A stretch of 64,000 bases of DNA from Akkermansiaceae bacterium (GCA_019634595.1 JAHCBC010000002.1:1070785-1134784), one strand, 5' to 3'. Counted from the first letter of the stretch, positions 34,627-44,142 are shown. Notes: a model not told the origin generated them from the letters alone. A program made the numbers and translations.

Positions 34627-36066
34627 ATGTTGGAAGGGCAGGGAGTATCGGTCGAAGAGAATGATCTAACAGGATACTCCGATGAGGGTTCCGCCGTACA
34701 GGGCGGTTGGGAGCGTGCGTGTGGGTTGCTGCGCTCGATGGTCGGCAATGATGCTTTCCAGCGTTGGTTCCGCGCCACCGAATGGCAGGGGCTGGAGGAT
34801 GGTGTGGGCACGGTGGCCGTTCCGGGTGAGATCCACCAGGTCTGGATCGAGACGAATTACATGCCGGAGCTGAACATGGCGTTGAGCCAGGCTTTCGCTG
34901 ATCTGCGCGAGGTGAAGGTGGTGGTGGGTGGAGCCTCCCCGGAGGCACCGGAGTCCGCCGCACCTGAAGCAGGGGAGTTTGTTTATCGGGCGCCGGCGAA
35001 GACCGCGGAAGAACAGGGTGAGGCACTGGAGCGCCGCATCAAGAATGCGGGGCTGAATCCTTCGTTCCGGTTCTCCAACTTCGTGGTCGGTGGCAACAGC
35101 CAGTTCGCCCATGCGGCGTGCGAGGCGGTGGCGAAGAAATCCGGCATCGGCTACAACCCGCTCTTCATCTACGGCGGTCCCGGTCTCGGCAAGACCCACC
35201 TCATGCAGGCGGTCGGCCATGAGCTGTTGCGCCGCAACCCGACCTCCCGGGTGATCTACCTCACCTGCGAGAAGTTCACCAACGAGTTCATCGATGCGGT
35301 CCGCAAGGGTGACATCGAGAAGTTCCGCCGCCGCTACCGCAGCTCCGACGTCCTGCTCATCGACGACGTCCAGTTCCTGGCCGGCAAGGACCGCTCCCAG
35401 GAGGAGTTTTTCCATACGTTCAACACCCTGCTGGACGGCCGCAACCAGGTGGTCCTCACCTGCGACCGCCCGGCCTGCGAGATCAAGAGCCTGGAGCCAC
35501 GCCTCGTTTCCCGCTTCGAGTGCGGTCTCACCGTCGAGATCCAGCCGCCGCTCATGGAAACGCGGATGGCCATCCTCAAGAAGAAGGTCGCCGACTGGAA
35601 GGTGCGCGTGGACGAGACCGTGCTGGGATTCCTCGCCGAAAGGATCCGCACCAACGTCCGCCGCCTGGAAGGCGCGCTGATGCGGGTGGCCACCTACGCC
35701 TCCCTGGCCGGGGAATCCGTCGGTGTGGAGAAGGTGGAGCACCTCCTGAAGGACCTGCTCCGTGAAGAAGCGGGCCGGCAGGTGACCATCGACTCCATCC
35801 AGAAAGCCGTCGCCGAGCACTTCGACGTCCGGGTGGCGGACATGACCAGCCGCCGCCGTCCGGCGAGCATCGCCTTTCCCCGCCAGGTGGCCATGTATCT
35901 CAGCCGGAGCATGACGAAGGTCTCGCTGATGGAGATCGGCGAGCAATTCGGCGGACGGGACCACGGGACCGTCATCCATGCCTGCAAAAAGGTGGCTGGC
36001 CGGATGAAGGAGGAGGGCGAGGTCAGGCAGGTCGTGGACCGGATCGAGGCCCAGCTCCGGCGCTGA
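34627..36066 (+). CDS. dnaA: Chromosomal replication initiator protein DnaA
   Basis: This 479-residue initiator has domain I (near 25-100), a short linker (100-140) and an AAA+ domain with Walker A GGPGLGKTH (183 onward) and Walker B VLLIDDVQFL (242-251). Domain IV contains the DNA-binding signature GGRDHGTVIHACKK near 445-458. It binds oriC, opens the origin and loads DnaB. ATG 34627 is the best-placed start; in-frame upstream codons run through the AT-rich origin region. dnaN follows 112 bp later, the classical order. Confidence 0.96.
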   Translation: MLEGQGVSVEENDLTGYSDEGSAVQGGWERACGLLRSMVGNDAFQRWFRATEWQGLEDGVGTVAVPGEIHQVWIETNYMPELNMALSQAFADLREVKVVVGGASPEAPESAAPEAGEFVYRAPAKTAEEQGEALERRIKNAGLNPSFRFSNFVVGGNSQFAHAACEAVAKKSGIGYNPLFIYGGPGLGKTHLMQAVGHELLRRNPTSRVIYLTCEKFTNEFIDAVRKGDIEKFRRRYRSSDVLLIDDVQFLAGKDRSQEEFFHTFNTLLDGRNQVVLTCDRPACEIKSLEPRLVSRFECGLTVEIQPPLMETRMAILKKKVADWKVRVDETVLGFLAERIRTNVRRLEGALMRVATYASLAGESVGVEKVEHLLKDLLREEAGRQVTIDSIQKAVAEHFDVRVADMTSRRRPASIAFPRQVAMYLSRSMTKVSLMEIGEQFGGRDHGTVIHACKKVAGRMKEEGEVRQVVDRIEAQLRR

Positions 36067-36142
36067 GCCGGGGGGATGCCGGAGGACGCGGAAGTACCTC
36101 CGGATTTCCAACAGAAGACTTGCCAAGAAAGGTTGAAAACGG

Positions 36143-36171
36143 AAACTACGGGCCAACTCGATCCGTAGTTT
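36143..36171 (+). promoter_or_regulatory. Hairpin immediately upstream of dnaN
   Basis: AAACTACGG (36143-36151) and CCGTAGTTT (36163-36171) form a perfect 9-bp stem with an 11-nt loop, ending 7 nt before the dnaN ATG and followed by TCTCTCC. It covers the place where a ribosome binding site would be, and no Shine-Dalgarno is visible. It may limit dnaA read-through or control dnaN translation. Confidence 0.5.
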
Positions 36172-36178
36172 TCTCTCC

Positions 36179-37276
36179 ATGAAGTTCCGTATTTCCAAGG
36201 AAGCGTTCCTCGATGGCCTGCAGAAGGTCCAACACGTCGTGAGCTCGCGCACGACCCTCCCGATTCTTTCCAACGTGCTGCTGGTGGCCAAGGGAGGCCG
36301 CCTGCAGTTCACCACGACGGACCTGGATGTGGGGATCACCGGATCCGTGGAAGCGCAGATCGAGAAGGAAGGTGCGACCACGCTTCCCGCCAAGCGCCTC
36401 GTGAGCATCGTCCGCGAGCTTCCGTCCAGCGAGGTCGAGGTGTCCGTGGATTCGAAGAACCACGCGGAAATCAAGAGCGGTCCTTCCCGTTTCAAGATCA
36501 TCGGCCTGGGTGAAGCGGAATTCCCGCCGCTGCCGGACTTCGAGGGAGCGAAAACCTTCAAGATCCCCCAGAAGGATCTCCGCGACGGCCTGAAGAAGAC
36601 TTCCTACGCGATCTCCACGGACGAGACCCGCTACGTCCTCAACGGCATCTTCGCCTCCTTCCGCGAGGGCAAGCTGACCCTGGTGGCCACCGATGGCCGC
36701 CGCCTCGCCATGGTCGATACGGATCTCGAGTTCCCGGCCTCCCATGAGACGGACGTCATCATCCCGACCAAGGCGGTGCAGGAACTGCAGCGTCTGCTCG
36801 GTGACGAGGGCGACGTGATCGTGAAGCTCAGCGACAACCAGATTTCCTTCCAGGTCGGCGACAACTTCCTCGCCAGCAAGCTCATCGAGGGCAACTACCC
36901 GAACTACCGCCAGGTCATCCCCGGCGACAGCAACGAGCGGGTCATCATCGCCCGTGAGGCGCTTCTCGAAACCGTGCGCCGCGTTTCCCTCCTGTCCTCC
37001 GACAAGTCGAACTCGGTCAAAATGGTCTTCAGCGAGAACAACATCCAGATCACCGCGAACTCCCCGGACGTTGGTGAGGCGGAGGAGTCGATGGATGTGG
37101 CCTACAACGGCCCGCGCATCCAGATCGCCTTCAACCCGGAGTTCCTCCAGGCCCCGCTGCGCGCCCTGGACAGCAACGACGTCTATCTCGACCTCATCGA
37201 TGAGATGAGCCCCGGCGTCCTGCGCATCGAGGGTTCCTTCCTCTACGTGCTGATGCCGATGCGCGTCACGTCCTGA
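36179..37276 (+). CDS. dnaN: DNA polymerase III sliding clamp (beta subunit)
   Basis: This 365-residue clamp starts MKFRISKEAFLDGLQKVQHV and has the three-domain beta-clamp pattern. Conserved segments include TTLPILSNVLL, TDLDVGITGSV, GLGEAEFPPLPDF, YVLNGIFASFREGKLTLVATDGRRLAM and EGNYPNYRQVIP. It ends with EGSFLYVLMPMRVTS, matching the family ending YVVMPMR. It encircles DNA and tethers polymerase III. The gene lies directly after dnaA. recF and gyrB, often next, are absent; small membrane-protein genes follow instead. Confidence 0.96.
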   Translation: MKFRISKEAFLDGLQKVQHVVSSRTTLPILSNVLLVAKGGRLQFTTTDLDVGITGSVEAQIEKEGATTLPAKRLVSIVRELPSSEVEVSVDSKNHAEIKSGPSRFKIIGLGEAEFPPLPDFEGAKTFKIPQKDLRDGLKKTSYAISTDETRYVLNGIFASFREGKLTLVATDGRRLAMVDTDLEFPASHETDVIIPTKAVQELQRLLGDEGDVIVKLSDNQISFQVGDNFLASKLIEGNYPNYRQVIPGDSNERVIIAREALLETVRRVSLLSSDKSNSVKMVFSENNIQITANSPDVGEAEESMDVAYNGPRIQIAFNPEFLQAPLRALDSNDVYLDLIDEMSPGVLRIEGSFLYVLMPMRVTS

Positions 37277-37303
37277 GGTTTTCCGCCTAGCTGACGATTC
37301 CCG

Positions 37304-37645
37304 ATGGAAGCTCCGCCCTCCGCCGCCGTGGTCCATGTTGATCCCGTCTGTCGGAAAAAGCGGAGCTTCTGGATTTGGAATATTGCGGTCGGTTTCCTTC
37401 TGATGATCCTTTCGCCTGTCGTCGCCATGGTGGCGACCATGAGCGGAATGAAAGGTGCCTTCAGGGCTCTCGGCGCGGGCGGAGGGGATGTGGATGCTCT
37501 TGGAGAACACATCGGGAACGTGTTGGTGGCGACGACGATCGAGTTTGGAATATCGGTGGTCATGTTCATCTGGCTGGTGATCGCCATCGTGCGGCTGTGT
37601 ATGTTGGCCGCACCTATGGGACCAAATCCGGGAGCAGCATTGTGA
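37304..37645 (+). CDS. Small two-helix membrane protein of unknown function
   Basis: This 113-residue protein has two predicted transmembrane helices, near 24-46 (WIWNIAVGFLLMILSPVVAM) and 77-102 (FGISVVMFIWLVIAIVRLCM). They are separated by a Gly/Ala-rich loop, with a basic N-terminal side. The topology and the Gly/Ala loop recall a minimal MotA/TolQ/ExbB-like segment, but no diagnostic residue is present. Its stop codon overlaps the GTG start of the HupE-like gene (GTGA), so the two are coupled. Confidence 0.6.
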   Translation: MEAPPSAAVVHVDPVCRKKRSFWIWNIAVGFLLMILSPVVAMVATMSGMKGAFRALGAGGGDVDALGEHIGNVLVATTIEFGISVVMFIWLVIAIVRLCMLAAPMGPNPGAAL

Positions 37646-38748
37646 AACGGCTCGCGCTGTTTTTCGGATGTTGGCTGGCCTTGGTGGCGTCCGCGTCCGC
37701 GCATGTCGTCACCCAGCTCTATGCGGAGTCAAAGGGGACGCCGGAAGCATGGTCGATGGAGGTGCTTTTCGAGGCGGGCTTCGCCGTGCCCGCCATCCGT
37801 GAGGATCCCGTGGCCGCCGCGCCGGACCGCCAGTGGCTGCTGGACCGGGGACCGGAAGGATGGGCCGCGCTGCGCGCTGAAGCGGAGCGCTATCTGCGGG
37901 AGTGCCTGTCGGTGGAGGCAGCCGACCAAGCGGTGGAATGGAAGGCGACCTTCATCGATTTCGATTCGGATCCTCCGGCCTTTCCCGTCCTGCTCACGAA
38001 CGGCGCCTACCTGCGGATCCAGGTCGATCCCGTCGTTCCGCTGGCGGAGCCCGTCATCCTGAAATGGGCGGCGGGTGAGGGGCGTCCCACGTTCATCCTG
38101 AAAACCGCCGGGGCGGACGGCGGCTACCTCACTTTGGAGCCGGGAGCGAGCGGGACGGTAGGGGGCGGCGTCGCGGAGGAACCGCAGACACGCGGTGCTT
38201 TGCTGACTTCATTCCGCCAGGGCTTCCTCCACGTCGTTCCCGAAGGCTGGGATCACGTCCTGTTTGTTCTCGGTCTTTTCTTCTACCGCAGGAAATGGCG
38301 TCCGCTTCTCAGCCAATCGCTGGCCTTCACCGCCGCGCACACCGTCACGCTGGGACTGGCCGCTGCGGGCATCGTCAAGGTTTCGGGAAACTGGGTGGAG
38401 CCGGTCATCGCCTTGAGTTTGGTGGCGGTGGCGTTGGAAAACCTCCGCGCATCGAAGGAGGCGGACGGACGGCTGAGGCTGGCCATCGTCTTCGGCTTCG
38501 GGTTGATCCACGGGTTGGGTTTCGCAGGGGCGCTCTCTGTCTGGTTGAAGCCGGGAGAAGGGTTTTTGCCGTCCCTGTTGATGGCGAACCTTGGCGTCGA
38601 GGCCGCACAGGCGGCGTTGCTGGCGGGAGCGTGGATTCTCACCATCGGCTGGAACCGGACACCGGCGTATCGCTGGGTGCGTCTGGCCGCCTGCCTGGGC
38701 ATCGCCGGCATCGGTTCGTGGTGGGCGTTCGAGCGGATCTTCGGCTGA
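37642..38748 (+). CDS. HupE/UreJ-like membrane protein with an N-terminal extracytoplasmic domain
   Basis: This 368-residue protein starts with GTG at 37642, overlapping the previous stop by 4 bp, which gives signal peptide MKRLALFFGCWLALVASASA. An N-terminal soluble domain (near 20-185) is followed by the HupE/UreJ-type membrane domain. That domain has GFLHVVPEGWDHVLFVLGLF, AFTAAHTVTLGLAA, VEPVIALSLVAVALENL, FGLIHGLGFAGAL and ANLGVEAAQAA. Conserved His and Asp residues in these helices match HupE/UreJ relatives linked to nickel or cobalt handling. The metal is inferred from the family only. It ends directly against the convergent ruvA stop. Confidence 0.8.
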   Translation: MKRLALFFGCWLALVASASAHVVTQLYAESKGTPEAWSMEVLFEAGFAVPAIREDPVAAAPDRQWLLDRGPEGWAALRAEAERYLRECLSVEAADQAVEWKATFIDFDSDPPAFPVLLTNGAYLRIQVDPVVPLAEPVILKWAAGEGRPTFILKTAGADGGYLTLEPGASGTVGGGVAEEPQTRGALLTSFRQGFLHVVPEGWDHVLFVLGLFFYRRKWRPLLSQSLAFTAAHTVTLGLAAAGIVKVSGNWVEPVIALSLVAVALENLRASKEADGRLRLAIVFGFGLIHGLGFAGALSVWLKPGEGFLPSLLMANLGVEAAQAALLAGAWILTIGWNRTPAYRWVRLAACLGIAGIGSWWAFERIFG

Positions 38749-39345
38749 TCAGCCCTGGAGCGTTCTCAGCGATCCGCGGATGAGGATTTCCGTCGTCGCC
38801 GCAGGATCCGTGTCCAGCACCTTGCGGACCGCCTTGCGTGCATCCACCTGCTTGTAACCCAGGGCGATCAATGCCAGTTCGGCATCCGCGGCGGCGGCGC
38901 TGACGGACCCGGATGCGGCATCCGTCCAGGTATCGACCACGCCCACCTTGTCCTTCAGTTCCAGGACGATCCGTTCTGCGGTCTTTTTCCCCACGCCCTT
39001 GAGTTTGGAAAGCGCGGCGGTATCTCCCGCCACGACCGCTTGCTTGAACCGGTTCGGCTCCATGCCGCTGAGCACGGCGACCGCCATCGTCGGACCCACA
39101 CCGCTCACCCGGTCGATGAGAAGCAGGAAAATGTCCCGTTCCTCCTCGGTGGCGAAACCGAACAGCTTCTGGCCGAGCTGGCTGAAATGCAGGTGGGTGC
39201 GGAGATCCACCCGGGTGCCTTCGGAGGCGTGCAGCTTGTCGAAGGTGGAGAGCGGGACGAAAACCTCGTAACCCACACCACCCGCGTCCACCACCAGACG
39301 GTTCGGGTAGGCTTCGAGGACGGTTCCGCGCAATCGGGCGATCAT
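38749..39345 (-). CDS. ruvA: Holliday junction branch migration protein RuvA
   Basis: This 198-residue protein starts MIARLRGTVLEAYPNRLVVD, the family OB-fold. Two helix-hairpin-helix motifs follow (LIDRVSGVGPTMAVAVL and LSKLKGVGKKTAERIVLELK), then a linker and the C-terminal domain III (AELALIALGYKQVDARKAVRKV). RuvA binds four-way junctions and recruits the RuvB motor. ruvB and ruvC are not adjacent. The start at 39345 is set by the invariant N-terminus. Its stop touches the convergent HupE-like stop. Confidence 0.95.
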   Translation of the reverse strand: MIARLRGTVLEAYPNRLVVDAGGVGYEVFVPLSTFDKLHASEGTRVDLRTHLHFSQLGQKLFGFATEEERDIFLLLIDRVSGVGPTMAVAVLSGMEPNRFKQAVVAGDTAALSKLKGVGKKTAERIVLELKDKVGVVDTWTDAASGSVSAAAADAELALIALGYKQVDARKAVRKVLDTDPAATTEILIRGSLRTLQG

Positions 39346-39376
39346 GCCGCAGAGTCTGCCGGAGCCCGCAGGAGCG

Positions 39377-40255
39377 TCAATGAACGATTCGGCGGCGGAC
39401 GAAGCAAAGGAGTCCGGAGAGGGCGGCGAGAAAGGCGGAGGATGGCTCCGGGATGATGTTGAGGTTATCGAGCGACCAGGTGAGCTGATCGGCGGTGGAA
39501 TTGGTCGCACCACCGAAGACGAGGGTGGAGGCGGTGGAACCCGCGTTGACCTGGTTGCGGAAGTTCATGCCGCCGGGGACGACGGATGCCGAGTCGAAGG
39601 TGGCCGTGCCGTCTGTCATGATGACCCGGTAGGTCTGGGCGGTTGGATCGACGGTGACGGTGAAGGAGTAGATGACGTCCTGGGCCAGTTGGATGCCCGT
39701 CATCGTCATGTTGTTGGTGTTGAAAGCCCCGTTGGCGGTGGTGCTCTGGTTGTTGTAGAAATACCATTCGCCGTCGTTGAATGGATTGGAGTTCGCGGTG
39801 TCATCCGCACCGACGACTCCGATAAGCCAGGCGAAGCTGAGGTTCGAACCGAAATCAGCGGCACCCGTCCCGCTGGTGGCGCCGATGTGGATGCGGTCGT
39901 TGTAGTGGGTGAAGTTCGACATCGAACTGTCGAGCCGCCAGTCAAAGGTGAGGGTGTAGGGGGAGGCGGCGGTGGATCCCATGTTGCGGCGGATGCCCAT
40001 GGTGGTGCTCTGGACCGCCGTGGTGACGGACAGGTAGCTGCCGCCGCCATTGAGCGGGGAGGTGGTGAGCAACGAGCCGTCCACGCGGGCGTTGCCGGCG
40101 GGAGTCCCGTTGGTTTCGCTTTCCACCCAGCCTGCGGCCCAGCCGGTGCCACCATTCGGGTAGGTGTCGAAATTATCCGTCAGTGCGGCGGACGAAAATC
40201 CGGTGAGCGTCACGGTGAAGGCCGCGACAAATTGATGGAAAGGGGAATTTTTCAT
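39377..40255 (-). CDS. PEP-CTERM sorting-signal protein, LamG-like
   Basis: This 292-residue secreted protein has a signal peptide near residues 8-25 and a Thr/Asn/Ser/Gly-rich beta domain. Segments such as NFDTYPNGGTGWAAGWVES, YTLTFDWRLDSSMSNFTHYN and LVFGGATNSTADQLTWSLD resemble jelly-roll extracellular domains. The PEP-CTERM tail is IPEPSS, a hydrophobic helix, then FVRRR. Such proteins are sorted by exosortase and relate to exopolysaccharide. The start is 40255 (or ATG 40273). It is divergent from the DUF1592 gene. Confidence 0.82.
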   Translation of the reverse strand: MKNSPFHQFVAAFTVTLTGFSSAALTDNFDTYPNGGTGWAAGWVESETNGTPAGNARVDGSLLTTSPLNGGGSYLSVTTAVQSTTMGIRRNMGSTAASPYTLTFDWRLDSSMSNFTHYNDRIHIGATSGTGAADFGSNLSFAWLIGVVGADDTANSNPFNDGEWYFYNNQSTTANGAFNTNNMTMTGIQLAQDVIYSFTVTVDPTAQTYRVIMTDGTATFDSASVVPGGMNFRNQVNAGSTASTLVFGGATNSTADQLTWSLDNLNIIPEPSSAFLAALSGLLCFVRRRIVH

Positions 40256-40387
40256 CAGGGTTTGTTTGGGCATATGCGCGAAAACCCGGGGATTTCTCAA
40301 GGGAGAAGCTCAGAATGCCACGAAAGTGGTACGAATTTGCCAACGATTGGGAAATATCGCTCATTGCCGTTCGTAATCATCCCCGCC

Positions 40388-42853
40388 TTGGATCCCGCCC
40401 GTACCCGTTCCGTTGTTTTCTGCCTGTCATTGATGATTTCCTCCGTCTTCGGCGCGGGGATCGACCGCTCGTTTCTGGGCAGCCACTGCACGGACTGCCA
40501 TGATGCGGAGGAGAAGAAAGGCGGCCTCGATCTGGTGGCGTTGGAATGGAAGCCGGGTGACCGGGCGAACCAAGCGACGTGGGTGAAGGTTTTCGATTTC
40601 ATCGACAAGGGGGAGATGCCGCCGAAGAAGCGGAAGCAACGGCCGGATGTGGCGGAGGTGGAGGAGTTTCTGGGCTGGCTGGGGAAGGAACTCACGGCAG
40701 CCGACGTGAAGCGGGAGGCGGAGAACGGCCGGACGGTCCTCCGTCGGCTGAACCGGGTGGAGTATGAGCGCACGCTGCACGACCTGCTGGGCATCCGCAC
40801 ACCGCTGGCGGTCATGTTGCCGAACGACACTCCCATGCACGGGTTCGACACCGTGGCGGAGGGACTCCGGCTTTCCACCCTCCAGATGGAGAAATACCTG
40901 GAAGCGGCGGACAAGGCCATCGACGACGCGATCCGCCTGGGACCCGCGCCGGAGATGGTGAAGGATCGCTTTGACATGGTGGAGAACCAGGAGGTCCGCT
41001 GGCACCTGGAGAAGCCGGAGGCGAAGGGGGATGGCGCGGGTGGTGCGGGGCCGCACCGGCATCTCCTGCGCATGCTGCCGGACGGGGTCGTGTTCTTCAA
41101 CACGGGCTATCCCTCGGCGCAGATCAAGCACCCGAAGGAAAAACCGCGGTCGCGGCCGGAAGGGATCTACAAGGTCCGCATCAGCGGGTATGCCTACCAG
41201 AGTCCGGGGGTGTCCGTCCCGATGCGTGTTTACAGCAGCAACTACAAGGACAAGCAGCTCCTCGGCTGGTTCGAGATGGAGCCTGACAAGCCGCAGGTGG
41301 TGGAATTCACGACCTTCATCCGTGGCGGGGATTTCATCCAGATCGAGCCGTCCAACACCGGTCAGGACAAGGAAGGGAAGAACGTCTATAACACACCCGT
41401 GAAGGACTTCACCGGATCCGGTCTGGCCCTGCAATGGGTGGAGGTCGAGGGGCCGTTGCTGGAGACATGGCCGCCTAAGGGCGTGGCGGCCTTGTTTGGC
41501 GACATCCCGGTGGCCGAACTGGATGAGGAGGCGAGGAAGAAGAACAAGAACGTCGCCTACGAAATCAGGCCGCAGGATCCGAAGGCGGACTCGAAGCGGG
41601 CGCTGGAGCAGTTCGCCGGGAAAGCCTTCCGCCGTCCGCTGGAGGCGGGTGAGGTGGACCGCTACGTCGGCTTGGTCCACGCGGCGCTGGATGAGGGCCA
41701 GTCGTTCATGGAGGCGATGCGCGTCGGCTTCCGCGCCATCCTCGTTTCCCCGCAGTTTCTTTTTTTCAAGGAGGACCATGGAAAGCTGGATGACCATGCG
41801 CTGGCCTCCCGGCTGTCCTACTTCCTCTGGAGCAGGCCGCCGGACGATGAGCTGCTGACGCTGGCTGCGGAGAAAAAACTGTCCCAGCCGGAAGTGCTGC
41901 GTGGTCAGGTGGAGAGGCTTCTCAAGGACGGAAAGTCCGCCGCGTTCGTGGAGGATTTCACGGGACAGTGGCTGGATCTCCGCAACATCGACGCGACGAC
42001 GCCGGACACGAAGCTGTATCCGGAGGCGGATGAACTGCTCAGGCTTTCCATGCCGGAAGAGACAAAGGCGTATTTCGCCGAAATGTTGCAGGCGGACCTG
42101 CCGGTGACTGCGGTGGTGGATTCGGACTTCGCGATGGTGAACGGGCGTCTGGCGGAGCACTACCAGATCCCCGGAGTGGCAGGGCAGGAGATCCGGAAGG
42201 TGAAGCTGCCCCCGGACAGCCCGCGCGGCGGATTCCTCACCCAGGCGAGCGTTCTCAAGATCACGGCGAACGGAACCACCACCTCCCCCGTCATCCGCGG
42301 AGCGTGGGTGATGAAGCGCATCCTCGGCCAGCCGCCGTCGCCGCCGCCGCCCGGTGTCGGTTCCATCGAGCCGGACACCCGCGGAGCCACCACCGTGCGG
42401 GAGCAACTCGCCCTCCACCGGAACTCGGAAAGCTGCGCCGCCTGCCATGCGAAGATCGACCCGCCGGGCTTCGCGCTGGAGAGCTTCGACGTGATCGGCG
42501 GCTACCGGGAGCAATACCGTTCCCAGGGTGAGGGCGGGAAACTGATCGAGCTGTCGAACACCCGGATGAAGCGGAAGTATGTGAAATACGGCCAGCAGGT
42601 GGACGCGAGCGGGGATCTGGACGGGAAGTCCTTCGTGGATATCCGGGAGTTCAAGAAACTGATCCTGGAGAAGCCGGATCAGGTGATGACGGCCATGGCG
42701 GGCAAGCTGTTGACCTATTCCACGGGGGCCGGAGTCACCTTCGCGGATCGCACGGCGGTCGCGGAGATTTCACGCAAAACGAAAGAACAGGGCGGCGGGC
42801 TGCGAACCCTTGTTCACCAGGTTGTCGCCAGCCCGTTGTTCCAATCCAAATAA
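40388..42853 (+). CDS. DUF1592-family (planctomycete-type cytochrome) protein, pair A
   Basis: This secreted protein is about 821 residues long. It has an N-terminal CxxCH heme site (SHCTDCHDAEEKKGG). A DUF1587 region (RRLNRVEYERTLHDLLGI) and a beta-sandwich segment (near 240-330) follow. Then come DUF1595/DUF1592 (FAGKAFRRPLEAGEVDRYVG; LASRLSYFLWSRPPDDELL) and DUF1588/DUF1585 (GVGSIEPDTRGATTVREQL; CAACHAKIDPPGFALESFD). These multidomain proteins occur in Planctomycetota and Verrucomicrobiota. No good ATG exists before the signal-like stretch; TTG 40388 gives a plausible signal peptide ending VFGAG, but the start is uncertain. The partner DUF1552 gene follows after 5 bp. Confidence 0.85.
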   Translation: MDPARTRSVVFCLSLMISSVFGAGIDRSFLGSHCTDCHDAEEKKGGLDLVALEWKPGDRANQATWVKVFDFIDKGEMPPKKRKQRPDVAEVEEFLGWLGKELTAADVKREAENGRTVLRRLNRVEYERTLHDLLGIRTPLAVMLPNDTPMHGFDTVAEGLRLSTLQMEKYLEAADKAIDDAIRLGPAPEMVKDRFDMVENQEVRWHLEKPEAKGDGAGGAGPHRHLLRMLPDGVVFFNTGYPSAQIKHPKEKPRSRPEGIYKVRISGYAYQSPGVSVPMRVYSSNYKDKQLLGWFEMEPDKPQVVEFTTFIRGGDFIQIEPSNTGQDKEGKNVYNTPVKDFTGSGLALQWVEVEGPLLETWPPKGVAALFGDIPVAELDEEARKKNKNVAYEIRPQDPKADSKRALEQFAGKAFRRPLEAGEVDRYVGLVHAALDEGQSFMEAMRVGFRAILVSPQFLFFKEDHGKLDDHALASRLSYFLWSRPPDDELLTLAAEKKLSQPEVLRGQVERLLKDGKSAAFVEDFTGQWLDLRNIDATTPDTKLYPEADELLRLSMPEETKAYFAEMLQADLPVTAVVDSDFAMVNGRLAEHYQIPGVAGQEIRKVKLPPDSPRGGFLTQASVLKITANGTTTSPVIRGAWVMKRILGQPPSPPPPGVGSIEPDTRGATTVREQLALHRNSESCAACHAKIDPPGFALESFDVIGGYREQYRSQGEGGKLIELSNTRMKRKYVKYGQQVDASGDLDGKSFVDIREFKKLILEKPDQVMTAMAGKLLTYSTGAGVTFADRTAVAEISRKTKEQGGGLRTLVHQVVASPLFQSK

Positions 42854-42858
42854 ACGCC

Positions 42859-44142
42859 ATGCACCTCCGTTCCGCCCCGTTTTCCCGCCGCACCTTCCTC
42901 CGTGGTACCGGTGTCACGATGGCGCTGCCATTCCTGGAGGCCATGCTGTCGCTGCGCGCGTTCGCCGCGGCGTCCGCCACCACCGCTCCGAAGCGCATGG
43001 TGGCCATCTGCACCAGCCTGGGCATCTATGGTCCCGCGCTTTTCCCGAAGGAGACGGGCAGGGGCTACGGCTCCACACCCTATCTGGATCTCCTGAAGGA
43101 CTACCGCGACGATTTCACCATTTTCTCCGGACTTTCCCACCCGGAGCAGTCGGGGCCGGACGGCCATGCTTCCGAGCAGACCTGGCTGACCTCCGCCCGC
43201 CATCCGGGCATGGGCGGCTTCCGCAACACCATCTCCATCGACCAGTCCATCGCGGAAAAGATCGGCCTGCAGACGCGCTACTCCTCGCTGGTGCTGGGGA
43301 CGAACGGCGTGAGCCAGAGCTACACCCGCAGCGGGGTGATGATCCCGGCGGATACGACGCCATCGAAGGTGTTCGCGAAGCTTTTCATCAACGGCAGCAA
43401 GGCGGAGGTGGAGAAGCAGATGCGCAAGCTCCGCGAAGGACGCAGCATCATGGACACCGTGGGGGAGGAGGCGAAGCGCTTCAGCTCGAAGGTGGGTGCC
43501 GGGGACAAGGACAAGCTCGATGAATACTTTACCTCCGTCCGTGAGATGGAGGGCCGTTTGGCCACGTCGGAGGAATGGGTCCAGAAACCGAAGCCTGACA
43601 TGGAGGAGAAGATCTCCGCCGATGTCAGTGAGGCGAACGACATCATCGGCCGCACGCAGTTGCTTTTCGAGCTGGTGCCCCTGGCGCTCCAGACGGACAG
43701 CACGCGCCTCATCACCATCCTGATCCAGGGCCGCGGTGACGTCCCGCCTGTCCCGGGAGTGAACATGGACCACCACAACCTTTCCCACCACGGCCAGGAT
43801 CCGGAAAAGATCCGCCAGCTCGAACTGATCGAGAAGGCGAAGCTCACCGCCTACGGCAAGCTGATCGGCTCGCTGAAGGGGAAATCGGAAAGCGGCGGCA
43901 CGTTGCTTGACAACACCTCCGTCCTCTTCGGCAGCAATCTCGGAAATGCGAACAGCCACGACTGGCGGAACCTGCCCGTCCTGCTCGCAGGAGGGGGATT
44001 CCAGCACGGCCAGCACATCGCTTGCGATGCGAAGGACAACACCCCTCTCGCCAACCTCTTCGTGCAGGTCGCGCAGAAGATGGGCGTGGAGTTGGACGAG
44101 TTCGGCAGCAGCAGCAAGGCGTCCGTGCCCGGCTTCGCCTGA
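42859..44142 (+). CDS. DUF1552 domain protein with Tat signal, pair A
   Basis: This 427-residue protein starts with a twin-arginine signal (FSRRTFLRGTGVTMALPFL). The DUF1552 domain follows, with KRMVAICTSLGIYGPALFP, LLKDYRDDFTIFSGLSHPEQ, DGHASEQTWLTS, MDHHNLSHHG and the C-terminal FGSNLGNANSHDWRNLPVLL. The fold belongs to the alkaline-phosphatase/sulfatase-like group, with conserved His and Asp residues in the HASE and HHNLSHH segments. It is always encoded next to a DUF1592 partner, as here (5-bp gap). The substrate is unknown. Confidence 0.88.
   Translation: MHLRSAPFSRRTFLRGTGVTMALPFLEAMLSLRAFAAASATTAPKRMVAICTSLGIYGPALFPKETGRGYGSTPYLDLLKDYRDDFTIFSGLSHPEQSGPDGHASEQTWLTSARHPGMGGFRNTISIDQSIAEKIGLQTRYSSLVLGTNGVSQSYTRSGVMIPADTTPSKVFAKLFINGSKAEVEKQMRKLREGRSIMDTVGEEAKRFSSKVGAGDKDKLDEYFTSVREMEGRLATSEEWVQKPKPDMEEKISADVSEANDIIGRTQLLFELVPLALQTDSTRLITILIQGRGDVPPVPGVNMDHHNLSHHGQDPEKIRQLELIEKAKLTAYGKLIGSLKGKSESGGTLLDNTSVLFGSNLGNANSHDWRNLPVLLAGGGFQHGQHIACDAKDNTPLANLFVQVAQKMGVELDEFGSSSKASVPGFA

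Noticed and set aside
40319..40333. GCCAC-GAAA-GTGGT palindrome between PEP-CTERM and DUF1592 genes
   Set aside because: The arms are short, with no repeat elsewhere and no clear promoter context; not strong enough to call an operator.
39344..40387. N-terminal extension of pair A DUF1592 by about 350 residues
   Set aside because: It is antisense to the PEP-CTERM gene, rich in Gly/Val/Glu without a fold, and places the signal-like stretch in mid-protein.
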